DNA from: Acidobacteriota bacterium
GTDB taxonomy: Bacteria; Actinomycetota; Acidimicrobiia; Acidimicrobiales; SHLQ01
Direction of reading: 5' to 3'
Assembly (NCBI GenBank): GCA_022562835.1
Contig: JADFOM010000201.1
Location: forward strand, 1-5,262
DNA length: 5,262 bases
Part shown: one piece after another, positions 1 through 5,262 of the stretch
Layout of the letters: each line of letters opens with the position of its first letter
Numbering within the stretch: position 1 is the stretch's first letter
The notes under the pieces: model-generated
Databases searched by the model: none
The model's input: the letters and a program-made list of their open reading frames with translations, nothing else
Told to the model about the DNA's origin: nothing
Made by a program: the position numbers and the translations under genes

Positions 1-2
1 AT

Positions 3-398
3 CTCGTCGGCCATGCGACCGACGGTCTGAGGGTTATGCGCTCGACGGGCGCACAATTCATCGACGTCAACGCTGGGACCTTCCATCCGGTTTCGGGCTC
101 CGTCAGAGCGATGATCGTCGACGATTTTAATGGCGACAGCAGGGCTGACGTGGTCACAATCGACAGCTCTGCCAACGTCGTGTCGTGGTGGAGCGGCAAC
201 GGAGCCGGCAGTTTCTTCGAGCCGTTCGGAGTCGAGCGATTCAACCGCGCGATTGCTGAGGACGCTCGGACGGTCGCCGCTGGCGACGTCGATGGAGACG
301 GACTGCTCGACGTGCTCATCGGGCACTCTGGCGGCGGGCTCAGCCTGCTCACCAACACCTCGCTCGTACCCGACCAATCCCGCCTTGAGCGCAGCTAA
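3..398 (+). CDS. FG-GAP/VCBS repeat protein, C-terminal end (5' partial)
   Basis: The frame is open from the left edge through the TAA at 396-398, so the ATG at 36 is probably internal and the gene starts outside the window. The visible 131 residues hold the tail of one repeat (LVGHATDGLRV) and two further FG-GAP-type repeats. Each of these has an Asp-rich calcium-binding loop: DFNGDSRAD at 123-149 and DVDGDGLLD at 285-311. Each loop is followed by a short beta-rich stretch with a W/S-rich or GG turn. In this family such repeats are blades of an integrin-alpha-like beta-propeller and occur in large secreted or surface proteins; the secretion signal would be upstream and is not visible. The tail after the last blade (SLVPDQSRLERS) is short, with no anchor or sorting domain. 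It is convergent with the minus-strand operon and probably unrelated to it. The precise ligand or role is unknown. Confidence 0.8.
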   Translation, partial: LVGHATDGLRVMRSTGAQFIDVNAGTFHPVSGSVRAMIVDDFNGDSRADVVTIDSSANVVSWWSGNGAGSFFEPFGVERFNRAIAEDARTVAAGDVDGDGLLDVLIGHSGGGLSLLTNTSLVPDQSRLERS

Positions 399-415
399 CA
401 GATATCTCACACCCG

Positions 416-450
416 AAAAGGGGGCCTGATCACGGGCTGCGCCCAGGTCC
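416..450 (-). terminator. possible weak intrinsic terminator of the minus-strand operon
   Basis: Read on the minus strand just after the regulator's stop, GGACCTG (450-444) can pair with CAGGCCC (428-422) with one G-U-type pair. The 15-nt loop can form an additional small GC stem. The 3' arm is followed by CC and then four T (the AAAA at 416-419 on the plus strand). The T-run is short and the loop long, so this is only suggestive. On the plus strand there is no T-run after the hairpin, so it would not serve the FG-GAP gene in the usual way. Confidence 0.3.
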
Positions 451-458
451 GTGCGTGG

Positions 459-1073
459 TCAGGAGTTTTGGCTGATTGTGGCGTGGGCTTGGAGGACGGA
501 TCGGAGTTCGACCGGCAGTGTTGCCGCGAGGATGATGGTGGTGGGTAGGTCCGTCTTGTTTTGGTAAGTGAACGCATGGGTTGCTTTGAAGTGTGCGATG
601 TCGTTGGTCGCGAGCGTGTGGCTGTGTCCGCCGATTTCGAGGTCGACGGTTCCTTGTTCGCATTGGATGAAGACTTCGCCGTCGAATCGGAGTGGGCTGC
701 CCGACGCCGCAGCTGGTTGAAGCGTTACTCGCCACACTTCCATCTCGCCGGCGATGAGCTCGGCGGTGAGTCGCTCAAAACGGCCGGTTGGTGTGGTGGT
801 GAGTTGCTGGTCGCCGGCGCGCTGGATTGACACGGTGACTTCGGGCATGCCTTCGGCCATGATCTCGGCGGGGCGGCGACCGAGGCCGTGGGCGAGCTTG
901 AGGACGACGGCGACGCTGGGGATCATTTGACGGGTTTCGACCTTGTGGACGGTGCTGGCAGCGACGCCGCTGAGGTCTGCGAGTTCTTGGCGGGAGAGGC
1001 CGCTTTCTTCGCGCCAGAGGCGGATGCGGTCGCTGATCTTGTCGAGTTCGATCTCGAACGTTTCGTCGGTCAT
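459..1073 (-). CDS. XRE-family transcriptional regulator with C-terminal cupin domain
   Basis: A 204-residue DNA-binding regulator. Residues about 15-65 form a lambda-repressor-like helix-turn-helix (LSRQELADLSGVAAST as the HTH core, then HKVETRQMIPSV, the usual 'E-xG/R-xxPS' end of the motif). Residues about 112-186 form a cupin-type beta-barrel (FDGEVFIQCEQGTVDLEIGG, then the second strand set around NDIAHFKATHAFTYQNKT). In this family the HTH binds the local promoter and the cupin senses a small metabolite. The usual first cupin motif with two metal-binding histidines is replaced by PLRFDGEVF, so the barrel probably binds ligand without that metal site (inference). The ATG at 1073-1071 overlaps the thioesterase stop as ATGA and has no clear Shine-Dalgarno, so translation is probably coupled. 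Being last in the operon, it likely controls the same genes and itself. Confidence 0.88.
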   Translation of the reverse strand: MTDETFEIELDKISDRIRLWREESGLSRQELADLSGVAASTVHKVETRQMIPSVAVVLKLAHGLGRRPAEIMAEGMPEVTVSIQRAGDQQLTTTPTGRFERLTAELIAGEMEVWRVTLQPAAASGSPLRFDGEVFIQCEQGTVDLEIGGHSHTLATNDIAHFKATHAFTYQNKTDLPTTIILAATLPVELRSVLQAHATISQNS

Positions 1074-1915
1074 GTGACGATGCGGTAGATGACGGTGCCG
1101 CGGACCTGGACTTGGTTCGTCTTGGCGTCGGCGACTTCGACGTCGGCCCAGAACAGATCGCCGTCTTGGGCCGCGATCTGTCCGTAGCCAATGAGGTCTT
1201 TGGCTTGGAGCGACCCGACGACTTGGGCTTGTAGAGCGACGGTGGACGCCTTGTGATTGCCGGGCCCGACGGCAGCCCAGGCGGCCATTGCGCCCGTCGT
1301 GTCGAGCAGGGCGAGGGCTGCACCTTCGTGGAAGCCACCGTCGCGATCTCCGTTGGCGTCGCCGAGCGGCATCACGATGCGAGCGTGGCTGTCCACCATG
1401 TGCTCGACGTTGAGTTGTCGGGCTTTGGTGAACGGCATCATGCCGATGAAGGGGCCCATCTCACCCGGGTCGCTCTCGCCCTTGTCGCCGTGCGACACTA
1501 TTGGGTTGCCTTGGCCGTCGTTCTTGCGGCCCCGCACCAACGAGGTGATGTGAGAGATTGGCTTACCTTCGTTTGTGGCGACGGTGGTCTCAGAGAAACA
1601 CATCTCCTTGCCTCGACGCAGCAGGGTGGTGGTGGCAATGACCTCTTCACCGATCGCGGCTGCGAGGTAGCTGATCTGACAGTTCGCGGTGTGGAAGGTC
1701 GTGAATTCTTCACCGAACATTGTGCGGGCGATGGCGTGTCCGCCGATGAGGCCGAGCGCTGCCGCGCATCCGCCGTGAAGGGCGTCGCCGGGGTTGCTGT
1801 TTTCGGTGCGGAACGGCAGCACGAGCCGGGCTGAGGTGTCGGTGATCTCGTCGACCTGGATCCCTAGACCGGAACCGAAGGCGGACGTTTCGACCCATTG
1901 GCGGGTGGAAGTCAT
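1070..1915 (-). CDS. tandem (double) hotdog-fold thioesterase, PaaI-like
   Basis: A 281-residue protein that looks like two fused PaaI/4HBT hotdog domains; single-domain members are usually about 130-150 residues. Domain 1 (about 10-130) has the helix motif NPGDALHGGCAAALGL with HGG at 47-49. Domain 2 (about 155-280) has GGFHEGAALALLDTTGAMA with H196, E197, G198 and D205. PaaI enzymes normally have HGG followed seven residues later by a catalytic Asp. Here domain 1 keeps HGG but has Leu56 at the Asp position, while domain 2 keeps the Asp but has HEG. A single working site per pair is therefore likely. Known family role: hydrolysis of acyl-CoA or aryl-CoA thioesters in the cytoplasm; the substrate is not predictable. 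The start is supported by AGGAGA ten bases upstream. It lies 38 bp after the acyl-CoA synthetase, which fits CoA-ester metabolism. Confidence 0.85.
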   Translation of the reverse strand: MTSTRQWVETSAFGSGLGIQVDEITDTSARLVLPFRTENSNPGDALHGGCAAALGLIGGHAIARTMFGEEFTTFHTANCQISYLAAAIGEEVIATTTLLRRGKEMCFSETTVATNEGKPISHITSLVRGRKNDGQGNPIVSHGDKGESDPGEMGPFIGMMPFTKARQLNVEHMVDSHARIVMPLGDANGDRDGGFHEGAALALLDTTGAMAAWAAVGPGNHKASTVALQAQVVGSLQAKDLIGYGQIAAQDGDLFWADVEVADAKTNQVQVRGTVIYRIVT

Positions 1916-1925
1916 GTTATTGAAG

Positions 1926-1931
1926 TCTCCT
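1926..1931 (-). promoter_or_regulatory. Shine-Dalgarno site for the thioesterase gene
   Basis: On the minus strand AGGAGA lies ten bases before the ATG at 1915-1913. It is the only strong ribosome-binding site in the operon; the other internal genes overlap their upstream neighbour and seem to rely on coupling. The 38-bp gap also holds an AT-rich TATATC around 1942-1947, but without a convincing -35 partner I do not call a promoter. Confidence 0.6.
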
Positions 1932-1953
1932 GGATGAGGGTGATATAGGGTCC

Positions 1954-3489
1954 TTAGATGTTCTTGTCGTGTTCGGCCCAGTAGGGGTCGCGCAGGCGCC
2001 GCTTGAATATCTTGCCAGTGTCCTCGCGGGGAAGGTCGGGGACGAACTCGATGCGGCGGGGCACCTTGTATTTCGCGAGTCGGGCCGTCAGGTCGGCGCG
2101 GATCGTGTCGGCGTCGATGTCGGATCCGTCGGCGGGCTGCACCAGTGCGAGCGGTACCTCGCCGAACTCGGCGTCGGGCACACCGAAGACCGCGCAGTCG
2201 GTCACACCTTCGATGGTGATGAGCGCGGCTTCGATCTCGGCCGGGTAGATGTTGACGCCGCCGGAGATGATCATGTCCTTCTTGCGGTCTGACAGATAGA
2301 GATACCCGTCGTCGTCGAGGTGGCCCATGTCGCCGAGCGTGATCGAACCGTCTCGCTCGATCTCAGCGCGTTCGACGCTGCGTCCGTGGTAGGTGAATTC
2401 AGAGTTGATCGTGGTGCCGATGTAGACCTCACCAACCTCACCGGTCGGCAACGGCTGTCCGTTGTCGTCGAGGATGTGAATGGTCACCCCCTCGACTGCC
2501 TTGCCGACAGTGCCGGGGTGGGCGAGCCATTCGTGGCTGTCGCAGGCCGTGGCCGGTCCGGATTCGGTGCCACCGTAGAGCTCGTGGATCACGGGTCCCC
2601 ACCAGTCGATCATTGCTTTCTTGACCTCGATGGGGCAGGGCGCGGCGTTGTGGACGACTCGTTCGAGTGAGCTGAGATCGAAGCGGGCCCGGTCCTCGTT
2701 GGACACCTCGAGCAGCCGGACGAACATGGTGGGGACGACGTTGAGCGTGGTGATGTGATGGGTGTCGATCAGCTCGAGCAGTTCGATCGGATCGAAGCGG
2801 GGCTGCATGACGAGCAGATCACCGACCGCTGCTAAATACAGGCCGAACATGTTGGGCGCGATGTGGTACAGCGGCCCGGTCAAGACGCCCCGTGCTTGGG
2901 GCCCGAAGCCGTAGAGATCTTCGCCGATTCTGGCTGCGATAGTGATCTGTTCATCCGATGCAGGGCTGCGCTTGACGCCCTTGGGGTTGCCGGTGGTGCC
3001 CGAGGTGTAGATCATCGAACCGGGCGATCGCTTCGCGGGCTCGCTGTATGTCTCGTGGGTTCGCAGCCACTCATCCCAGTCGAGCACAGGCCTGCCGGCA
3101 GCCGGGACCTCGGCGGACAGCCGGTACGACGCCGTGATTTCCGGTGGCGTCTCGACCGTCAAGATCACCACGTCGGCCCCAATGGCGCCGACGATCTGGT
3201 CCAGCAGGTCAGTGTGGACAACGATCGCCTTCGCGCCCGAGTCCTCAAGGATGTGCCGGGCCTCGTCAGCCAGGTAGTGCCAATTGATCGGCACGGCATG
3301 GGCGCCGAGACGACCAACTGCGAAGCTCGCCTCGAAGAAAGCGAAGTCGTTGCGCAACATCAAGGCCACCGCGTCGCCGGGACCGACGCCGAGCGCCGCG
3401 AACCCGGCCGTGGCCCGGCCGGCCCGATCGAAGAGGTCACCGCGGGTGAGAACCCGCCCCCCGCTGAGGATTTCTCCGCCGCCGCTCAT
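1954..3489 (-). CDS. acyl-CoA synthetase (AMP-dependent, ANL superfamily, FadD-like)
   Basis: A 511-residue acid:CoA ligase that would activate a carboxylic acid with ATP and CoA through an acyl-AMP. All core ANL motifs are intact. The P-loop-like YTSGTTGNPKG is at 161-171, LYHIAPNMFG at about 207-216, and the adenine-binding YGGTES at 305-310. GDMGHLDDDGYLYLSDR at 386-402 carries the ribose-binding Asp. The hinge/A8 region SGGVNIYPAEIE is at 409-420, and PREDTGKIFKRR at 487-498 has the catalytic lysine K493. The same frame stays open upstream to 3678, but those 63 residues are Arg/Gly-rich and lie inside the hydrolase gene. The start chosen is the ATG at 3489-3487, which overlaps the hydrolase stop as ATGA. 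AGGA sits only three bases upstream, so coupling is likely. Substrate (fatty, terpenoid, aromatic or steroid acid) cannot be told. Confidence 0.93.
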   Translation of the reverse strand: MSGGGEILSGGRVLTRGDLFDRAGRATAGFAALGVGPGDAVALMLRNDFAFFEASFAVGRLGAHAVPINWHYLADEARHILEDSGAKAIVVHTDLLDQIVGAIGADVVILTVETPPEITASYRLSAEVPAAGRPVLDWDEWLRTHETYSEPAKRSPGSMIYTSGTTGNPKGVKRSPASDEQITIAARIGEDLYGFGPQARGVLTGPLYHIAPNMFGLYLAAVGDLLVMQPRFDPIELLELIDTHHITTLNVVPTMFVRLLEVSNEDRARFDLSSLERVVHNAAPCPIEVKKAMIDWWGPVIHELYGGTESGPATACDSHEWLAHPGTVGKAVEGVTIHILDDNGQPLPTGEVGEVYIGTTINSEFTYHGRSVERAEIERDGSITLGDMGHLDDDGYLYLSDRKKDMIISGGVNIYPAEIEAALITIEGVTDCAVFGVPDAEFGEVPLALVQPADGSDIDADTIRADLTARLAKYKVPRRIEFVPDLPREDTGKIFKRRLRDPYWAEHDKNI

Positions 3490-4256
3490 CGATCCTGCCC
3501 GACGCCCGGGCCCCAGTTGTCGAAGGCCGAAAGGATGTGGTCGGGAGCCTGAACGTGTACCCAGTGCCCTACGTCGTCGACAAACTCGACCGTCGCGTCG
3601 TCGAGCGCGGCGGCACAGATCTCGGTGGCCTTCGCGCCTAATGGATCGTGCTCGCCGACCACGAGAAGGGCCGGGCACTTCACATCGCCGAGGTGTGGTG
3701 TCAGCGGATCGGAATGAAGCTGCTCGAGGGTACGGGTCACCTCGGAGATACCGACCGCGTCACCCTTGATGGGTCGGTCGGAGTCGGAACCGTAGATTGC
3801 GCGGGTCAGCCCCTCGATGCCATCGCTGATACCTGCCGCCGCGATCTTCGTGTACCAATCCGCAGACTTCGCGTTCGCCTGAGCGGTAGTGCCGATGAGG
3901 ATCAATCCGGCGACTCGATCGGCATAGTTGAGCGCAGCGGCCATAGCTACGATCCCACCCATCGAGTGCCCGACGAGGATCGCCCGGTCGACATCGAAGT
4001 GATCGAGAACCGCGATGGCGTCGGCTGCGAGATCGTCGCGCGAATAGGGTCCCGGCGGCGCGCCAGCGTGGCCGTGGCCCCGTTGGTCATAGCGCACAAC
4101 GGTGCCGCGGCTCTCGAGGCCCGGGACGAGTCGATCCCAGATTCCGAGGTCATCGACGAGGCCGTGAAGGCACAGGAATACAGGTCGTCCGGCACCACTG
4201 ACCGCGACCCGCGTGGTGTGGTGCTCGAGTTCAACGGTACGAGTGTCGGTGATCAT
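3486..4256 (-). CDS. alpha/beta-fold hydrolase
   Basis: A 256-residue serine hydrolase of normal family length. The oxyanion-hole HG is at 31-32 (LCLHGLVDDLGIWD), followed by YDQRGHGHAGAP at about 56-67. The nucleophile elbow GHSMG has S98, the acid is probably D204 in GEHDPLG, and the base is H231 in DVGHWVHVQAP, so the triad looks complete. The order, with a cap of about 70 residues between the elbow and the acid, matches esterase, lactonase or C-C hydrolases of the 3-oxoadipate-enol-lactonase/MhpC type; these cannot be separated by eye. The frame extends a further 60 codons to 4436 but that stretch is antisense-like within the neighbour. The ATG at 4256-4254 shares its A with the upstream stop (TGATG), which argues for this start and for coupled translation. 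It sits directly before the ligase, so its acid product may be that enzyme's substrate (inference). Confidence 0.92.
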   Translation of the reverse strand: MITDTRTVELEHHTTRVAVSGAGRPVFLCLHGLVDDLGIWDRLVPGLESRGTVVRYDQRGHGHAGAPPGPYSRDDLAADAIAVLDHFDVDRAILVGHSMGGIVAMAAALNYADRVAGLILIGTTAQANAKSADWYTKIAAAGISDGIEGLTRAIYGSDSDRPIKGDAVGISEVTRTLEQLHSDPLTPHLGDVKCPALLVVGEHDPLGAKATEICAAALDDATVEFVDDVGHWVHVQAPDHILSAFDNWGPGVGQDR

Positions 4257-4858
4257 CACGCAGCAGCCGAGTTCTTGGAGAGGACGGGGAGGACGTTCTC
4301 GGCGAAGCAGGTCATCGATCCTTTCGCATCGTCGAAGCTCAGCCCCGAGTAGCGAAAACAGCAGGTGAGGTCGAAATCGCCGATGATCTCCCGCCGAGCC
4401 TCGAGTTTCTGGAGGACCTGATCGGGCGTACCCCATGCCTGCACGTCGAGATACATGTCGGCCATGGCCTCAACCCCGGCGGCCCGAACCGCGTCGACCG
4501 CGTTGCCATAGGACTCGTAGCCCGCGGTGTTCTTGAAGTGATCGCCAGCTAGCTCATAGTGACCCAACACGCTGGTGAGATAGCCCACTATGTGCTCACG
4601 AACCATGTCCTCGGCCCGCGACGCGTCGGGGTCGACAAAGGTGAAGTCACAGGTCACCGGCGGATGGGGTTCTCGATGATGGGTGTCTCGGAACCGCTGC
4701 CGGTAGGCGTCGATCCGCAGGATCTGTCGATCCACCTCGCCAAGCGATTGCGCGGATCGACCTATGAGAACCTCTGCGGCCGCACGATCGTTCAACGTCG
4801 CAACGGTTCGCAGCTCAATCCGGAAGCACTGCGCGATCGATGGGAGCTTTTCGTCCAA
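4256..4858 (-). pseudogene. luciferase-like (LLM) flavin/F420-dependent oxidoreductase, N-terminally truncated
   Basis: A 200-codon open frame whose C-terminal ~150 residues match the second half of LLM-class monooxygenases: AYRQRFRDTHHREPHPP, then VTCDFTFVDPDASRAEDMVREHI, then LGHYELAGDHFKNTAGYESYG, then VQAWGTPDQVLQKL at about 139-152, and the usual ending SMTCFAENVLPVL. Full-length relatives are roughly 340-400 residues, so the first TIM-barrel half is missing. Family resemblance is clear only from about residue 42-50 (near 4735-4709). The frame stays open to 4909, is stopped by TGA at 4912-4910, and its only start near there is TTG at 4858 with no Shine-Dalgarno. No other minus frame up to 5019 gives LLM-like sequence. 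I infer a broken remnant, probably inactive, at the head of the operon. A short expressed protein is possible but could not form a complete barrel. Confidence 0.72.
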
Positions 4859-5017
4859 TCTGGCGGCGACAAAAAGGCGGCGGTCACCATCGAGCCCACG
4901 CCGACGGTATCAGCCCGCTCGCGAAAGTCATCCCTCGACGCGCCCTCGCTCGTTCGATCCAACGGCGAACCGAACAGCGCCGCGACACCCGACGTCGTCA
5001 CGGCGCCAATCGCCTGA
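4721..5017 (+). pseudogene. possible 3' end of an unrecognised gene, 5' end lost
   Basis: A plus-strand frame ends with TGA at 5015-5017. Over 4859-5014 about 41 of 52 codons end in G or C by hand count (79%), against about 62% for the opposite-strand wobble position in the same triplets; this favours plus-strand coding. The encoded tail runs from RLRGSTYENLCGRTIVQRR, with a mixed charged segment NPEALRDRWELF, to a Pro/Ser/Thr/Ala-rich disordered end finishing in VVTAPIA. I do not recognise the family. No credible start codon with a Shine-Dalgarno lies in the segment, and to the left it runs into the LLM gene on the other strand. It would therefore be a truncated 3' fragment joined to the LLM fragment. 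The left boundary given is approximate (somewhere in 4710-4860). The stop is three bases before the core of the palindromic element, a common position for such repeats. Confidence 0.35.
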
Positions 5018-5148
5018 CGCTAGGTTCTGTCTGACGAATAGTGGGACGGGCATCTTGCCCGTCTGTAAGAGTGAAGACGACGGGCTGGAAGCCCGTCCCA
5101 CCAAGAATGAAGAGCACTCTCTTGATCCATCAGACAGAACCTAGTGTC
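5016..5148. repeat. 133-bp palindromic MITE-like element with terminal inverted repeats
   Basis: The left end 5016-5034 (GACGCTAGGTTCTGTCTGA) is the reverse complement of the right end 5130-5148 (TCAGACAGAACCTAGTGTC) at 18 of 19 positions, with a perfect 15-bp core (5020-5034 with 5130-5144). Inside lie two strong hairpins described separately. There is no coding capacity; the peptides it would encode (GTGILPV and TGWKPVPP types) are well-known spurious translations of GC-rich dispersed repeats, in my memory mainly from Planctomycetes and some Cyanobacteria. The CTAG at each end of the core could be a target duplication or part of the inverted repeat. It could be a non-autonomous transposon relative or a bacterial interspersed palindromic unit; no transposase is present here. 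Confidence 0.8.
5041..5101. repeat. paired REP-like hairpins GACGGGC-N5-GCCCGTC
   Basis: Hairpin 1 is GACGGGC (5045-5051), loop ATCTT, GCCCGTC (5057-5063). Hairpin 2 is GACGGGC (5079-5085), loop TGGAA, GCCCGTC (5091-5097). Because the arms are identical, the outer copies can also pair with each other: GTGGGACGGGC at 5041-5051 is exactly complementary to GCCCGTCCCAC at 5091-5101. The unit can thus switch between two short hairpins and one long one. This is the typical core of REP/BIME-like intergenic repeats. As RNA it could end or stabilise transcripts, though no T-run follows. Confidence 0.75.
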
Positions 5149-5180
5149 CACCTCACTACGCCGGCAAGCCCGCATTATTC

Positions 5181-5222
5181 GTTACCGCTGAGACGCAGAG
5201 GGCGCGGAGATTTGGGAAAGAG
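5181..5222. repeat. dispersed-type repeat with GACGCAGAG-like units
   Basis: The stretch GTTACCGCTGAGACGCAGAG followed by GGCGCGGAGATTTGGGAAAG has the purine-rich, 9-base-periodic look (GAGACGCA / GAGGGCGCG / GAGATTTGG) of a repeat I recall as scattered between genes in Planctomycetes and some other phyla. Only one copy is in the window, so its repeat nature rests on memory. The rest of 5149-5262 holds no gene or signal that I can support. Confidence 0.4.
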
Positions 5223-5262
5223 ATGCTGAGCAACGCCGGCGCTCTACCCGCCGCCTTATTGT

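Noticed and set aside
1253..1834. 193-codon plus-strand frame opposite the thioesterase
   Set aside because: It lies antisense to a gene with clear hotdog motifs, has Ala/Val/Arg/Gly-rich shadow composition and no recognisable domain.
2863..3552. 229-codon plus-strand frame opposite the acyl-CoA synthetase
   Set aside because: It is antisense to intact ANL motifs and is explained by GC-rich codon bias.
3490..3678. N-terminal extension of the acyl-CoA synthetase to a start at 3678
   Set aside because: The extra 63 residues are Arg/Gly-rich with no family similarity and lie wholly inside the hydrolase gene; the ATGA overlap at 3489 is a better start.
3648..4352. 234-codon plus-strand frame opposite the hydrolase
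   Set aside because: It mirrors the hydrolase triad region and shows no family of its own.
4257..4436. N-terminal extension of the hydrolase to 4436
   Set aside because: The added 60 residues overlap the LLM coding region, look like a shadow frame, and the family normally begins close to the TGATG start at 4256.
5045..5097. Possible CRISPR repeats
   Set aside because: There are only two copies of a short self-complementary unit with no spacer regularity; they are REP-like hairpins.
5020..5144. Cloverleaf as a tRNA or structured ncRNA gene
   Set aside because: The length, lack of T-loop and anticodon features and lack of a CCA-type end do not fit a tRNA; an inverted-repeat element explains the pairing.
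5041..5229. 62-codon plus-strand frame over the repeats
   Set aside because: It is a translation of the palindromic repeats (TGWKPVPP-type peptide), a familiar annotation artefact.

Overview
This is a GC-rich bacterial window (about 60% G+C by eye) dominated by a compact five-gene run on the minus strand. Transcription there goes from high to low coordinates: a truncated luciferase-like monooxygenase, an alpha/beta hydrolase, an acyl-CoA synthetase (AMP-forming), a double-hotdog thioesterase and an XRE-cupin regulator. Junctions are tight (TGATG, ATGA, a 38-bp gap with a good Shine-Dalgarno, ATGA), so it reads as one transcription unit. The protein style (luciferase-like oxidoreductase, FadD-type ligase, PaaI-type thioesterase) is what one often meets in actinobacterial or other catabolic, lipid-rich genomes. 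This is an impression from memory, not a search.

Layout. 3-398 (+): 3' end of an FG-GAP/VCBS repeat protein that enters from the left edge. 399-458: short convergent gap with a possible weak terminator for the minus operon. 459-1073 (-): XRE-cupin regulator. 1070-1915 (-): tandem-hotdog thioesterase. 1954-3489 (-): acyl-CoA synthetase. 3486-4256 (-): alpha/beta hydrolase. 4256-4858 (-): C-terminal half of a luciferase-like oxidoreductase whose N-terminal half is absent. About 4721-5017 (+): an open frame with strong third-position GC bias that looks like the 3' end of another, unrecognised gene. 5016-5148: a 133-bp palindromic, MITE-like element with 19-bp imperfect terminal inverted repeats and two internal GACGGGC-N5-GCCCGTC hairpins. 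5181-5222: a second dispersed-type repeat built on a GACGCAGAG-like unit.

How the genes may work together (inference): an oxygenase of the luciferase-like fold could insert or add oxygen to a ketone or similar substrate, the hydrolase could open an ester or lactone, the ligase would activate the released acid as its CoA thioester, the thioesterase could trim stalled CoA esters, and the XRE-cupin protein would sense a pathway metabolite. The substrate cannot be told from sequence.

The most notable point is the right-hand junction. Near 4710-4860 two genes pointing away from each other both lack their 5' ends, and just beyond lie repeats of a kind I associate with Planctomycetes and some Cyanobacteria or Verrucomicrobia. 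This suggests a rearrangement or transferred segment inserted into a repeat-bearing chromosome, or a chimeric assembly. I see no transposase, CRISPR array, rRNA or tRNA, and no convincing promoter.
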